A stretch of 7,551 bases of DNA, taken from NCBI GenBank assembly GCA_029262095.1, contig JAJDAB010000489.1, forward strand, positions 1 to 7,551, in the 5' to 3' direction. The translations under genes and the position numbers were made by a program. Positions 1-7,301 of this stretch are shown here, piece after piece. Position 1 is the stretch's first letter, and each line of letters opens with the position of its first letter. This DNA is from Candidatus Hydrogenedentota bacterium (GTDB lineage: Bacteria > Hydrogenedentota > Hydrogenedentia > Hydrogenedentales > SLHB01). The notes under the pieces were generated by a model that was given only the letters and a program-made list of their open reading frames with translations, had not been told where the DNA came from and did not search any database.

Positions 1-114
1 AAACCAAATCATTGCCAAAATAGTGCGACTCAATACTTGGTCGCCGTTGCGGAAGCGCTGAATCGCCGCCTAAAATTGAACTTGAAGACATTGATGGAAG
101 CCTTTCCTGGTTGA
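1..114 (+). CDS. C-terminal fragment of an unidentified protein, partial at left edge
   Basis: Frame 1 of the plus strand is open from the window edge for 37 codons and closes with TGA at 112-114. The translated tail is amphipathic and helix-like, with an Ala/Leu-rich stretch containing AVAEALNRRL, and ends in EAFPG. Its codons look ordinary and it lacks the Arg/Ser/Cys bias of shadow frames. It stops 37 bases before the end of the convergent SGNH hydrolase gene, which fits two genes meeting tail to tail. I do not recognise a family from so short a tail. A chance open frame of this length at an edge is quite possible, so the call is tentative. Confidence 0.4.
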   Translation, partial: KPNHCQNSATQYLVAVAEALNRRLKLNLKTLMEAFPG

Positions 115-151
115 TTCGATTGGGGCATCAGTTACTCGCCGAATGGTTGAG

Positions 152-1240
152 TTACTCCTTGGGTATTTCGCCCAGGTCCTTTAACGCAGCCTCTAGCGCT
201 CGCACAATCCGATAATGACCGATCTCTGAAATATGATTTCCAACCGCGGACTCTGCGTCGCGTGGGTAGCGGCTCAAGTCGACGAGGTGAAGATTATTGA
301 TTCCCGAATCTTTGAGTTCCGCGAACACTTCGTGGAGTGTGTCGATTTTCTCCTGATTATTGCGATGTTGCGCTTCGAGAAACCAATCATTGTCATACGG
401 TGGAGGCGAAATTAGAACGATGGGCGTATCTTTGCGTGCGGCACGCAGGTGGGTAATAAATGCGCGCCCTCTTACACGTAGGGATTCGGGCGTCATGTTA
501 TATACGCAATCGACAAAATAGTAGGAGCAATCGAGCTCTGCCATCAGTTCTGCTATCGATATATCCATCAATCCATGACCCGAGAAACCCAGATTGATAA
601 CGGGACGGCCGAATACGCGACCGATTCCAGCGGTATGTGCCTTTCCCGGACGCGATACACTTGCCCCTTGCGTCAGCGATGTCCCGTAAAAACAATACGG
701 TTGGGCTAAACTAGATGGAAATGGTTCGGATCGAAACACCTTGGCTTCTTCGTTGAAGCCCAAACGCAAGTACCGTAGTGCTGAAAAAAGCGGGAGGTAC
801 AATAAGTACTCGTGCATACCGGCGGGAGGTTCTTCGAGGATAGTGTCGTTAAATTCAAGGCCGCGACCAAGGGGTTGTCCTAACCCGACCCAACGCCATC
901 CGTTATCCGCCCGTGAATAACAGTCGAGGCCACAAACCGCCGTATCGGGCATATGAGACGACGATACTCGAAAGCGAACTTTCCAATTCGCGCGAATGAT
1001 CCGTGCATCGGTTCTGAAACGAACGTACAGACCCGCTGTATGACGTGACAATGCCCATACCTTGCGTGGTACCACTCCGTCGGCTTTGGCAGGCAACCGA
1101 TCATAAGGTGCTTTTACGTCGCTCCAGCCCCTGCCTTCAATACCAATTTCTGCGACTTCATACCACGCTGTTCTGGAGGCAGAACCCTCGTCGGACTCCA
1201 CGAGCAGGGGCTTGCAAATACTACGAAGTTCTTCCGCCAC
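152..1240 (-). CDS. SGNH/GDSL-family hydrolase with N-terminal GxDLY-type domain
   Basis: Predicted esterase/lipase-like hydrolase of 362 residues (GTG start at 1240). The N-terminal half resembles the GxDLY domain (Pfam GxDLY), with signature variant GLDCY near residues 104-108 and the family-typical GRGWSDVKAPYDRLPAK near 37-53. The C-terminal half is the Lipase_GDSL_3 type: FYGTSLTQG at 184-192 gives nucleophile Ser188, NLGFSGHG at 216-223 is block II, and DCVYNM at 244-249 supplies Asn248. The C-terminal block reads VGNH, with His336, where the family normally has DGxHP, so the usual catalytic Asp appears to be Val333. The frame is open to an ATG at 1339, but that start would overlap the exporter gene by 89 bases. 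The GTG at 1240 has an AGGG 8 bases upstream that overlaps the exporter stop, so I prefer it. No signal peptide or membrane segment is visible with any start, implying a cytoplasmic enzyme. It is the last gene of the unit. The substrate is unknown. Confidence 0.85.
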   Translation of the reverse strand: MAEELRSICKPLLVESDEGSASRTAWYEVAEIGIEGRGWSDVKAPYDRLPAKADGVVPRKVWALSRHTAGLYVRFRTDARIIRANWKVRFRVSSSHMPDTAVCGLDCYSRADNGWRWVGLGQPLGRGLEFNDTILEEPPAGMHEYLLYLPLFSALRYLRLGFNEEAKVFRSEPFPSSLAQPYCFYGTSLTQGASVSRPGKAHTAGIGRVFGRPVINLGFSGHGLMDISIAELMAELDCSYYFVDCVYNMTPESLRVRGRAFITHLRAARKDTPIVLISPPPYDNDWFLEAQHRNNQEKIDTLHEVFAELKDSGINNLHLVDLSRYPRDAESAVGNHISEIGHYRIVRALEAALKDLGEIPKE

Positions 1241-1248
1241 GACATGAA

Positions 1249-1252
1249 CCCT
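1249..1252 (-). promoter_or_regulatory. Ribosome binding site that sets the GTG start of the SGNH hydrolase
   Basis: The minus strand reads AGGG eight bases before the GTG at 1240. The motif overlaps the TAG stop of the upstream ABC exporter (1251-1253), an arrangement typical of translationally coupled genes. The longer ATG starts at 1339 and 1291 lie deep inside the exporter coding sequence and are less economical. Confidence 0.55.
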
Positions 1253-3002
1253 ATCTAGTCTGAGCGATCTCGATGTCTTCGCATCGACCATCGACCATTT
1301 GAAAATTCTTGGACCCGCAGATGACAAATCGCGGATCATGCGTTGTGACGATTACGATGTTCTCCTTTGAGCGTTTCTCGATGAGGCTAATTATTTTTTT
1401 GCAGGTAGCTTCATCTAAGTTTGCGGTCGGCTCATCAAGAATGTAAACGGAAGCGGTCCGCAGGAGACATCGGGCTACGGACACGCATCTCATCTGTCCC
1501 GTCGAGAGTTCATCTCTTCGCTTGTTCATGAACGCTTTGTTGCAAGGAAGCCCAACACTCTTTAGCGAATCGGCTAATTCAGCGAACGTAGCATCGGGCT
1601 TTCCTAATTTCAGGTTCTCTTCGACGGAATCCTCGACAAGAATGCCTTCCTGGGGAGCAACCGCCAACTGGCGCCAGAAGCTATCCCGTTTGAAGTATGA
1701 AAACGGGATCGTATCGATCTGCATCCCCCCCCCTGAAACGGTCCGCAAGCCCGAGAGAATATCCATGAGCGTCGTCTTGCCACTGCCATTATTGCCGCGG
1801 ATAATATGCGGGACTCCTGGTTCCAGGCCCAGCGAGCACTTCGAAAGTACGGGCTTCTCTGCGTAGTGAAATGACGCGTCTTTGATTTCGATGGACGCAA
1901 TTCGCTTTTTAAGTATTCTGTCGCCTTGGGACGATGTATCTATTTCTAGAAGACTCAGACTGTTGGATAGCCGGCGTGCAGCGACCGTTGCCTTGTTGTA
2001 CTTCACAAGATAGTTCGCAAGTTCGCGAAATGAAGTCGCTAACAAACTCAGGTAGAAGATGTACGAGAGCAATGCGCCTAGCGTCAACGTCTCGTTTACG
2101 ACGAGGTTGCCGCCGATGATCAACACGCCTGCGACTGCCGACATCTCCAAGGCGTTTCCTAATGCTTTGGCGAACCAATCCCAGAAGGCCAGTCGCAGAT
2201 TGCTCCGACGAAGCTCATTCGCAGGGCGATCAATGCGCTTAACGTACGAAGCAGCGATTGAATACAATTGCAACAACCGGGCACTAGCAAACGCCTTCCG
2301 TGCTTCGGCCACGAGATCCTGTGTTGCCGATCGAGCGTCGCTACTATCCCGGGCAGCTCGATTCGACGCCAATCTCCCCAATATCGCGAGGGTCAGTGTC
2401 AGCGTACCCAGGTAAATGGTTATCGTAGTGCTTATCGTGAACGCGAAAACAAGCGACCCAATCAACGATAGCAAATAGAACGCGAGATAGATGGGAATCT
2501 CGCCCCAAAGAACTTGTAGGTCATCGATGTCGTTGGTCATTTCCACTGCCAGATCGGCACTATCTTTGTGATCCACAAGACTCGGCGACACATGTACATA
2601 GACGTAGAGCAGTGTCTTCCTTAAACTGAGCGCCTGTGCCTCCATCGCTGCTTTTAGAATTCTTACCCGAAGGAGCAGTGCGACATGCTGTACTCCGAAG
2701 AGGGTAAGCCAAGAAGCGGCGATTCCAATCCAGATACCCTCTTCTTTTTCGAGAATTGCACGGTCAATTGCAATCCGAATAATCTGAGGTTCAATGAGGT
2801 TTCCGGCCGCGACGACGAAAGTCAGAAAAATCGCTACCGCTATCGCTACCCAGCGCTCTTTTATCCCGCCAAGCCATAACTGGATCCATTTAGGTCTTGG
2901 TTCATCTGTCTGCCATCGGAACCAAGCGGATTTCGCCCCACTACTGACGTTCGAAGCCAATTGATTCGGATCCCTTTTTGCCCGAAGCGTTCTAGCGCCC
3001 AA
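1251..3002 (-). CDS. ABC exporter, fused transmembrane and ATP-binding domains
   Basis: Inner-membrane ABC half-transporter of the exporter (type IV, MsbA/bacteriocin-exporter-like) class, 583 residues, expected to act as a dimer. The membrane domain spans about 45-335, with hydrophobic segments near 51-70, 91-112, 170-190, 193-210, 285-305 and 308-326, and the typical ND-containing loop EMTNDIDDLQ at 154-163. The ATPase domain spans about 370-583: aromatic A-loop Tyr380, Walker A GNNGSGKT at 403-410, Q-loop Gln451, signature LSTGQ at 499-503 (variant of LSGGQ), Walker B VYILDE at 519-524, D-loop NLD and H-loop His555. All catalytic elements are present, so it should be active. No N-terminal C39 peptidase domain exists. 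The frame offers no ATG or GTG near the front. TTG at 3002 is the first possible start after an in-frame stop, and TTG at 2960 is an alternative behind an AGGG. It lies 23 bases after the DUF1573 gene and 10 bases before the hydrolase. The substrate is unknown. Confidence 0.93.
   Translation of the reverse strand: MGARTLRAKRDPNQLASNVSSGAKSAWFRWQTDEPRPKWIQLWLGGIKERWVAIAVAIFLTFVVAAGNLIEPQIIRIAIDRAILEKEEGIWIGIAASWLTLFGVQHVALLLRVRILKAAMEAQALSLRKTLLYVYVHVSPSLVDHKDSADLAVEMTNDIDDLQVLWGEIPIYLAFYLLSLIGSLVFAFTISTTITIYLGTLTLTLAILGRLASNRAARDSSDARSATQDLVAEARKAFASARLLQLYSIAASYVKRIDRPANELRRSNLRLAFWDWFAKALGNALEMSAVAGVLIIGGNLVVNETLTLGALLSYIFYLSLLATSFRELANYLVKYNKATVAARRLSNSLSLLEIDTSSQGDRILKKRIASIEIKDASFHYAEKPVLSKCSLGLEPGVPHIIRGNNGSGKTTLMDILSGLRTVSGGGMQIDTIPFSYFKRDSFWRQLAVAPQEGILVEDSVEENLKLGKPDATFAELADSLKSVGLPCNKAFMNKRRDELSTGQMRCVSVARCLLRTASVYILDEPTANLDEATCKKIISLIEKRSKENIVIVTTHDPRFVICGSKNFQMVDGRCEDIEIAQTR
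1725..1733 (-). repeat. Nine-base homopolymer (poly-G on coding strand) inside the exporter ATPase domain
   Basis: The plus strand has nine consecutive C, read as GGG GGG GGG (Gly-Gly-Gly, residues 424-426) between Walker A and the Q-loop of the ABC exporter. A change of one base would shift the frame and remove the Q-loop, signature and Walker B. Such tracts are known slippage sites and also known sequencing-error sites. The present length keeps the frame open. Confidence 0.9.
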
Positions 3003-3025
3003 TCCAGAGTACGGGTGGACGTTGG

Positions 3026-4045
3026 CTACCGTATCTTTACAAGAATCGGTATCAAACCTACGACAATGTCGTGGCTATCATAGAGCGTTATCGTCGCAGT
3101 AAAGCTGCGGTCTGCAACAACATCGTCTGTCGAAATCTGTATCTGCGCTTCGTCGGAATCGTTCTGGGGAAGCAAAGTCACATGCAGCGTCTTGGCATTG
3201 ACATCAGCGCGTCTCGGCGCGAATTCACTTTCATCGGCGTAGTGAAGAAGGCCAACGACCGCACCGCTCCTATCTTCGTCAGACAGTTCAAGGACGAGTG
3301 TTTCCGGTTTGCTGGTCACGGGATAGGGAACTTCGGCGACGACCGGCAATTCATAGAGCGGAATATCCGGCAGTCTCGTTTGAATAAGAATCGCATCCGA
3401 CAACGAACCAAATTGGTCTGCTACGAACCGAACGGTATACGTTGTTCGAAACCCATCGGTGGTTTTCGTCTCGGTCGATTTTGTAATCTCGATACGCTGT
3501 TCGAGCGAATCGAGAGACACGATAGTACTCGCTGCAGGGTGGTCTAGCGTTACAACTTGTTCCAACGTATCTCCATACGTCGCGACTCCGAAATCGAGGA
3601 CGCTCGGCGCGACTTCAAACGTATCGAGAATCCGACCCTGTACAGAGAAGAGGCGCTCCGGATTGGTGGAATCGTTGGTCCCGATTAACACATTTAAGTT
3701 CTTCTGACCGTAACTCGGCACGCCCAAATTGCCCTGGTATCCAATTCCCACTGAATGTCCAGCCCCCGGGGCGATTCTAATATCTCCAATAAACGATGTA
3801 ACACAGCTGCAACTTGTTCTAATGACAGAAAGAACGAGCGTTTCGTCGCCACGATTCTCGACCCGAAACTCGTGAAATAGAGCCGCCTCTGTTGGTACGT
3901 CGCCGAGATCGATGTCATACGCCGATGAATGGAGGCGGGGGCCGACACCTTCGGAATGAGCGATAGAAACGATCAAGGCCGTCAATACGGTCAGACGTGC
4001 CATAGCGCAATTCATGCCGCTCGTATTTCGTCTATTGTGTGACAT
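3026..4045 (-). CDS. DUF1573-domain secreted protein with Ig-like repeats
   Basis: Probable exported protein of 339 residues. An N-terminal leader with NRRN followed by a hydrophobic stretch near 17-29 looks like a Sec signal peptide. Shorter starts at Met11 or Met15 would also keep it. Residues 44-138 match DUF1573: IDLGDVPTEA, then FRVENRGDETL, then SCSC at 78-81, a variant of the SCGC motif typical of the family, followed by IAPGAGHSVGIGY. A second related beta-sandwich block, starting FEVAPSVLDFGVATYGDTLE, spans about 143-240. The last 90 residues form another beta-rich segment that I cannot assign. DUF1573 proteins have an ASH/Ig-like fold and are usually extracytoplasmic; their molecular role is poorly defined. 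The ATG lies inside the end of the TPR gene with a 14-base overlap and a weak AGG 7 bases upstream, indicating translational coupling. The following exporter gene starts 23 bases downstream, which suggests a role beside the exporter. Confidence 0.85.
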   Translation of the reverse strand: MSHNRRNTSGMNCAMARLTVLTALIVSIAHSEGVGPRLHSSAYDIDLGDVPTEAALFHEFRVENRGDETLVLSVIRTSCSCVTSFIGDIRIAPGAGHSVGIGYQGNLGVPSYGQKNLNVLIGTNDSTNPERLFSVQGRILDTFEVAPSVLDFGVATYGDTLEQVVTLDHPAASTIVSLDSLEQRIEITKSTETKTTDGFRTTYTVRFVADQFGSLSDAILIQTRLPDIPLYELPVVAEVPYPVTSKPETLVLELSDEDRSGAVVGLLHYADESEFAPRRADVNAKTLHVTLLPQNDSDEAQIQISTDDVVADRSFTATITLYDSHDIVVGLIPILVKIR

Positions 4046-5831
4046 TTTCGAGCCTACTTAAGAGCCCTTCAGCTTGCCTCGCTTCCGCTGACTCAGGAAA
4101 ACGATGTGACAAGTCCGAGAATATCTGAGATGCACCATCATAGTCCTGGCGTCCTAGGCGGCTGTTCCCCACCCAAAAAAGCGCGCGGCTTGCGACTTGA
4201 TGCTCGCGATGAGTATCCGCGAGTTCGAGCATGCGGATCTCTGCGTCTTCGACGAGCCCGAGAGCAGATTCTACTGCGGCGAGGATAAACAGTGCGTTGG
4301 GAACAAGCCCACTCTTGGGATACTGGTCAATAAATTCTTGAATCTCTCTCAACGCCGCTTCATGTTTACCTTGTTCGTAGCGATATAGCGCGATTCGAAG
4401 CGTTGATCGCTCAGCCTCGGCAGTGTTCGTATATGATTCCCTTGTCCGCTCGAACGTTTTCATGCCCAGCGAAGGGACGCCCATCTCGTCTTGATAATAT
4501 TCCCCCAGTGAATACAAGAAACTCGGGCTTCTCGGAGAGTTGGGGAATCGATCGATGAAGTGAGAATACGCTTCGACTACGGCTTGATGTAGGTTGACTG
4601 ATTTGCAGAACGCGACTTGATCGGCAATCGCTTCAAAGTACGCATCCTCACCATCGGCAACCGCGTGTTCCGCGCGCGCTGCGAGAACTAGACTTTGGCA
4701 CGAGTTCAGAATTCCAACCGCTCGTCTCAGGTCATTTACTTCTGACCGACGATTAGCAGAGTCAAGCGTATCGCCGACCAAGTTGCTCACATCCAACGTG
4801 GTACTTAGGCTCTTTAAGAACAGTTCTCCTATCTCCACGAGATGCGCGCTGCCCGCCGGTTCTTCGGCAATCGCACTAGCGTTGGCTTGCAACTCATTGA
4901 GATAGGAGTCAAGCGCGGACAGGATCGACTCGCTGTCTCGATTGTGAAACGCCACCCTCGCTACTCTCACCCAGTAATACGCCAGATCAACCCGGTTTTC
5001 CTGCGAAACAATTGGAATCTCGAACAGATCATCAAGATTCGGACTTTGACCGTAGTAGTGATTTGCGAGCGAATTATCTCGCTGTCCAGCCGATTGCAGA
5101 TAGTCGAACAAACCGTCCATTAATGACTTCTTATCCCCAGTCAACCGAATGGCATCAGCCTCTATATGAAAACCAGCGCGATCAAGCACAGACGCGAATT
5201 CGAAGTTGAGACCAGCTCGCTCAGCCCACGATGGGAATTGACTCACAATTCGAAGCGCATCCAGCGATGCTTCCTTCGATTTTCCTAGTTCTTCAAGATA
5301 TTCGTATCTTAGCAACGCCGCAGTGCGATTTTCTTTCGATCGATCACCGGTTTCGATCATGCGATCACAGAGTGCAATAAATTGATCTGGCGATTCGGCC
5401 TTCAAGTGATTCGCCGTCAGTTCAAGCGCGAGAGCGGAAACGGCTTCCCCTTTGAATGAGTCTTGCACTTGCCGACAAAGATCGAGGCATTGCACAATTC
5501 CACTACGCTCGCAATATTCCGTGAGCGCGTATAGGGCTACCGGACTATCCGTTGCCTCGGCGATCAGTTGGAGTATCGCCTCTTCATCCGTACTCTCTTC
5601 GCGATCCACAACAGCAGATTTTAGCGCACTCAAGATTTGGAGCGAATCCGGATGATGAGGAATTTGATCGACAACTTCCTGATATTTCGCTGTCAGTTCG
5701 TCGAAACCCTCCACTTCGCCGGAAGGTTCCCGCGTCTCTTGAATGCAGCTCAATCCAAACATATTTCCCGCGAAAATGACGACAAATACGATCGTTTTGA
5801 TTAATGGACTTTTGTTAGGAATCCGGTTCAT
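4032..5831 (-). CDS. TPR-repeat protein with lipoprotein-like signal
   Basis: Predicted envelope protein of 599 residues made almost wholly of helices. The leader has a charged start, a hydrophobic run at about 11-27 and Cys29 in FGLSC. This looks like a lipoprotein signal, but the lipobox is imperfect (Gly and Leu at -3 and -2). Tetratricopeptide-like repeats are clearest from about 415 to 590, each with the pattern of small and aromatic residues ending in a Phe/Tyr-Pro turn: IDRFPNSP at 426-433, IDQYPKSG at 501-508 and SHRFPESA at 575-582. Similar repeats occur in BamD/CpoB-type periplasmic proteins, but I see no ground for assigning it to either. The middle third is degenerate helical repeat sequence. 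It is the first gene of the compact run. Its ATG at 5831 follows GAGACGAA, a weak ribosome site. The end overlaps the DUF1573 gene by 14 bases. It probably acts as a protein-binding scaffold at the envelope. Confidence 0.85.
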   Translation of the reverse strand: MNRIPNKSPLIKTIVFVVIFAGNMFGLSCIQETREPSGEVEGFDELTAKYQEVVDQIPHHPDSLQILSALKSAVVDREESTDEEAILQLIAEATDSPVALYALTEYCERSGIVQCLDLCRQVQDSFKGEAVSALALELTANHLKAESPDQFIALCDRMIETGDRSKENRTAALLRYEYLEELGKSKEASLDALRIVSQFPSWAERAGLNFEFASVLDRAGFHIEADAIRLTGDKKSLMDGLFDYLQSAGQRDNSLANHYYGQSPNLDDLFEIPIVSQENRVDLAYYWVRVARVAFHNRDSESILSALDSYLNELQANASAIAEEPAGSAHLVEIGELFLKSLSTTLDVSNLVGDTLDSANRRSEVNDLRRAVGILNSCQSLVLAARAEHAVADGEDAYFEAIADQVAFCKSVNLHQAVVEAYSHFIDRFPNSPRSPSFLYSLGEYYQDEMGVPSLGMKTFERTRESYTNTAEAERSTLRIALYRYEQGKHEAALREIQEFIDQYPKSGLVPNALFILAAVESALGLVEDAEIRMLELADTHREHQVASRALFWVGNSRLGRQDYDGASQIFSDLSHRFPESAEARQAEGLLSRLENVTQ

Positions 5832-5960
5832 TTCGTCTCATTCGCTTGCACCCAAAAACGCATCGGTTTACGCAACTGACAGAACGGAAAGCGTTGGACA
5901 AATTCGATGTGCAACCTCTCGAACCATTTCGGTGCCGCGCCGATCCAGGACCTGAACACA

Positions 5961-7289
5961 TCAGCGAAAACGTTGAAATGGGTTGGCACCAGTGGATATT
6001 GGTGAAATTGCACCATTTGCCTTAGCGATCGCATCAGACATGGAATCACTAGCCATACCATTGGGAGACCGAATGATCCCCAAAATGCCCTGCCAAAGAT
6101 AGTAGGTACCCAGGAACCTGTGAAACGCAGGGTCTCCTATTTCGACTGTATTCATCGGCTCAGTAAAGAGCAGCTCAAGGCCCTGAACACCCTTACTCGC
6201 GGCCTCTTTGAAGTCTTCCCGGAGAATAAAGTCGGATCGGGCTGGGTATCCCATCCACTCAGCCGGCGTACCAACGTCTTTCCGGGTCATCCATTTGACA
6301 AACTTCCATGCGGCCGCCTCGTGCGCTGCATCGCTCTTTCTCACGGCGAAAAAACGTCCACCAAATAGTGCTGCCGTGCGCTTTGAGAATGTGGGCAATG
6401 GCGCGAGCCGCAAATTATGATTGTCGGAAAAGAATCGAACGTCCTTCGAATGCACGAAATACATCGCGCTGGTATATCGTTCATTTTGCAACGACGCAAT
6501 TACGGATGCACGGTCATATTGGCCAAACTCTGGTTGCACAATGAGTCTTCGCATCGTGTCAATCGCGCGCTGGGTTGCCTCAATGGAAGGAGCGTACCGA
6601 CCTTCTTTCATGATTGCACCGTCTTGTTGGAGTATCATCGTGAAAACCAGGAAGGCACTCGTATCATCGTACCCGGTCGTTTTGAAGCCGAACTGATCTA
6701 TCGTTCCGTCGTCATCCGTATCCTTCGTTAACGTCTCCGCAAATTCGAAAAACTCTTCCCAGGTCGAAGGTGGATGATCAAGATTGGCGTCTTCGAAGAG
6801 AGGCCAGTTACACAAGAGCAACTCAGTTGATGCGTACCAGGGGACGGCCCAATGTTGGCCACGAAACTTGACTGCTTCAATCAAACTGGGTGGAAAGTCC
6901 TCAAGCGTGAATGAGTCATCGGGCAAGAAATTCTCAATGGGTACCAATACTTTTTGCCCCGCGAGATATTGAGCTTCGTAACCGGCTTCCACATCAATAC
7001 CTAGCACATGAGCTGGTAGGCGCTTTATCGTTTCGATCGGTTCTCTGCGGCGCTGTGGATTGACAATCGCCATCGATTTCACCGTAATGTCCGGATGCGC
7101 ATCGTCAAACGCCTGGATCTCCCGCTCAATCCACTGTTCGCTTCCTCTGGGCGCGGCAAAATTGCCGACTTCGAGAATCAGCGGTTTGTCAGTCTCACCA
7201 TTGTCCTGAGCCCATGCAATGCCAGAGCCCGGAAGAAAGAGGATTACGTATACGAGAATACTGGCTATCGTATTTCCCGCGATCTTCAC
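5961..7289 (-). CDS. ABC transporter substrate-binding protein, family 1 (sugar type)
   Basis: Periplasmic solute-binding protein of 442 residues, in the normal range for carbohydrate-binding family 1 (MalE-like). A clear Sec signal ends AWA-QD near residue 27; there is no lipobox Cys, so the mature protein should be soluble. Family features include the opening strand LILEVGNF, the helix WIEREIQAFDDAHPDI, the hinge-region stretch FRGQHWAVPWYASTELLLCN at 142-161, the segment PPSTWEEFFEFAETL, and a Ca-loop-like DTDDDGTIDQFGF at 190-202. GGRFFAVRKSD and AAAWKFVKWMT near the C-terminus also fit. The GTG at 7289 has GGGAGAAG just upstream, whereas an earlier in-frame GTG at 7328 (455 residues) has no ribosome site; I prefer 7289. 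No permease or ATPase of an importer lies beside it, so its partners must be elsewhere. The bound ligand cannot be predicted. A 129-base spacer separates it from the TPR gene, so it may or may not share the transcript. Confidence 0.9.
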   Translation of the reverse strand: MKIAGNTIASILVYVILFLPGSGIAWAQDNGETDKPLILEVGNFAAPRGSEQWIEREIQAFDDAHPDITVKSMAIVNPQRRREPIETIKRLPAHVLGIDVEAGYEAQYLAGQKVLVPIENFLPDDSFTLEDFPPSLIEAVKFRGQHWAVPWYASTELLLCNWPLFEDANLDHPPSTWEEFFEFAETLTKDTDDDGTIDQFGFKTTGYDDTSAFLVFTMILQQDGAIMKEGRYAPSIEATQRAIDTMRRLIVQPEFGQYDRASVIASLQNERYTSAMYFVHSKDVRFFSDNHNLRLAPLPTFSKRTAALFGGRFFAVRKSDAAHEAAAWKFVKWMTRKDVGTPAEWMGYPARSDFILREDFKEAASKGVQGLELLFTEPMNTVEIGDPAFHRFLGTYYLWQGILGIIRSPNGMASDSMSDAIAKANGAISPISTGANPFQRFR

Positions 7290-7293
7290 GAGT

Positions 7294-7301
7294 CTTCTCC
7301 C
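7294..7301 (-). promoter_or_regulatory. Ribosome binding site favouring the internal GTG start of the solute-binding protein
   Basis: The minus strand reads GGGAGAAG, four bases before the GTG at 7289. This is the strongest Shine-Dalgarno-like motif in the window. The in-frame GTG at 7328 is preceded only by T/A-rich sequence. The start at 7289 also gives a compact signal peptide beginning with a Lys-containing n-region. Confidence 0.5.

Noticed and set aside
131..157. Direct repeat GTTACTC with 20-base spacing near the convergent gene ends
   Set aside because: Seven bases repeated twice is within chance expectation, with no further copies or hairpin.
1240..1339. Longer SGNH hydrolase starting at ATG 1339 or 1291
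   Set aside because: Would overlap the exporter gene by up to 89 bases and add residues not needed for the GxDLY domain. The GTG at 1240 has a ribosome site at the exporter stop. Not fully excluded.
1522..1866. 114-residue plus-strand ORF across the exporter ATPase region
   Set aside because: Antisense to intact Walker A, signature and Walker B coding sequence; Ser/Pro/Arg-rich composition typical of a shadow.
1610..1900. 96-residue minus-strand ORF in a second frame of the ATPase domain, crossing the G tract
   Set aside because: The main frame holds all ABC motifs without interruption. This frame is Arg/Ser/Trp-rich and only the expected alternate-frame reading, not evidence of a frameshift.
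1251..3002. Bacteriocin exporter with C39 leader peptidase
   Set aside because: The first 45 residues are too short and lack the Cys/His peptidase motifs; only membrane and ATPase domains are present.
3071..3547. 158-residue plus-strand ORF
   Set aside because: It lies wholly antisense to the well-supported DUF1573 gene, is Arg/Ile/Asn-rich without domain features, and has no independent context; a shadow frame.
5929..5943. GC-rich imperfect inverted repeat between the solute-binding protein and the TPR gene, considered as a terminator
   Set aside because: The stem has about four good pairs, and no run of T follows on either strand.
5828..6061. Frameshifted extension of the solute-binding protein into the spacer
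   Set aside because: The annotated frame already ends with a family-like C-terminal helix and normal length, so no missing domain needs explaining.
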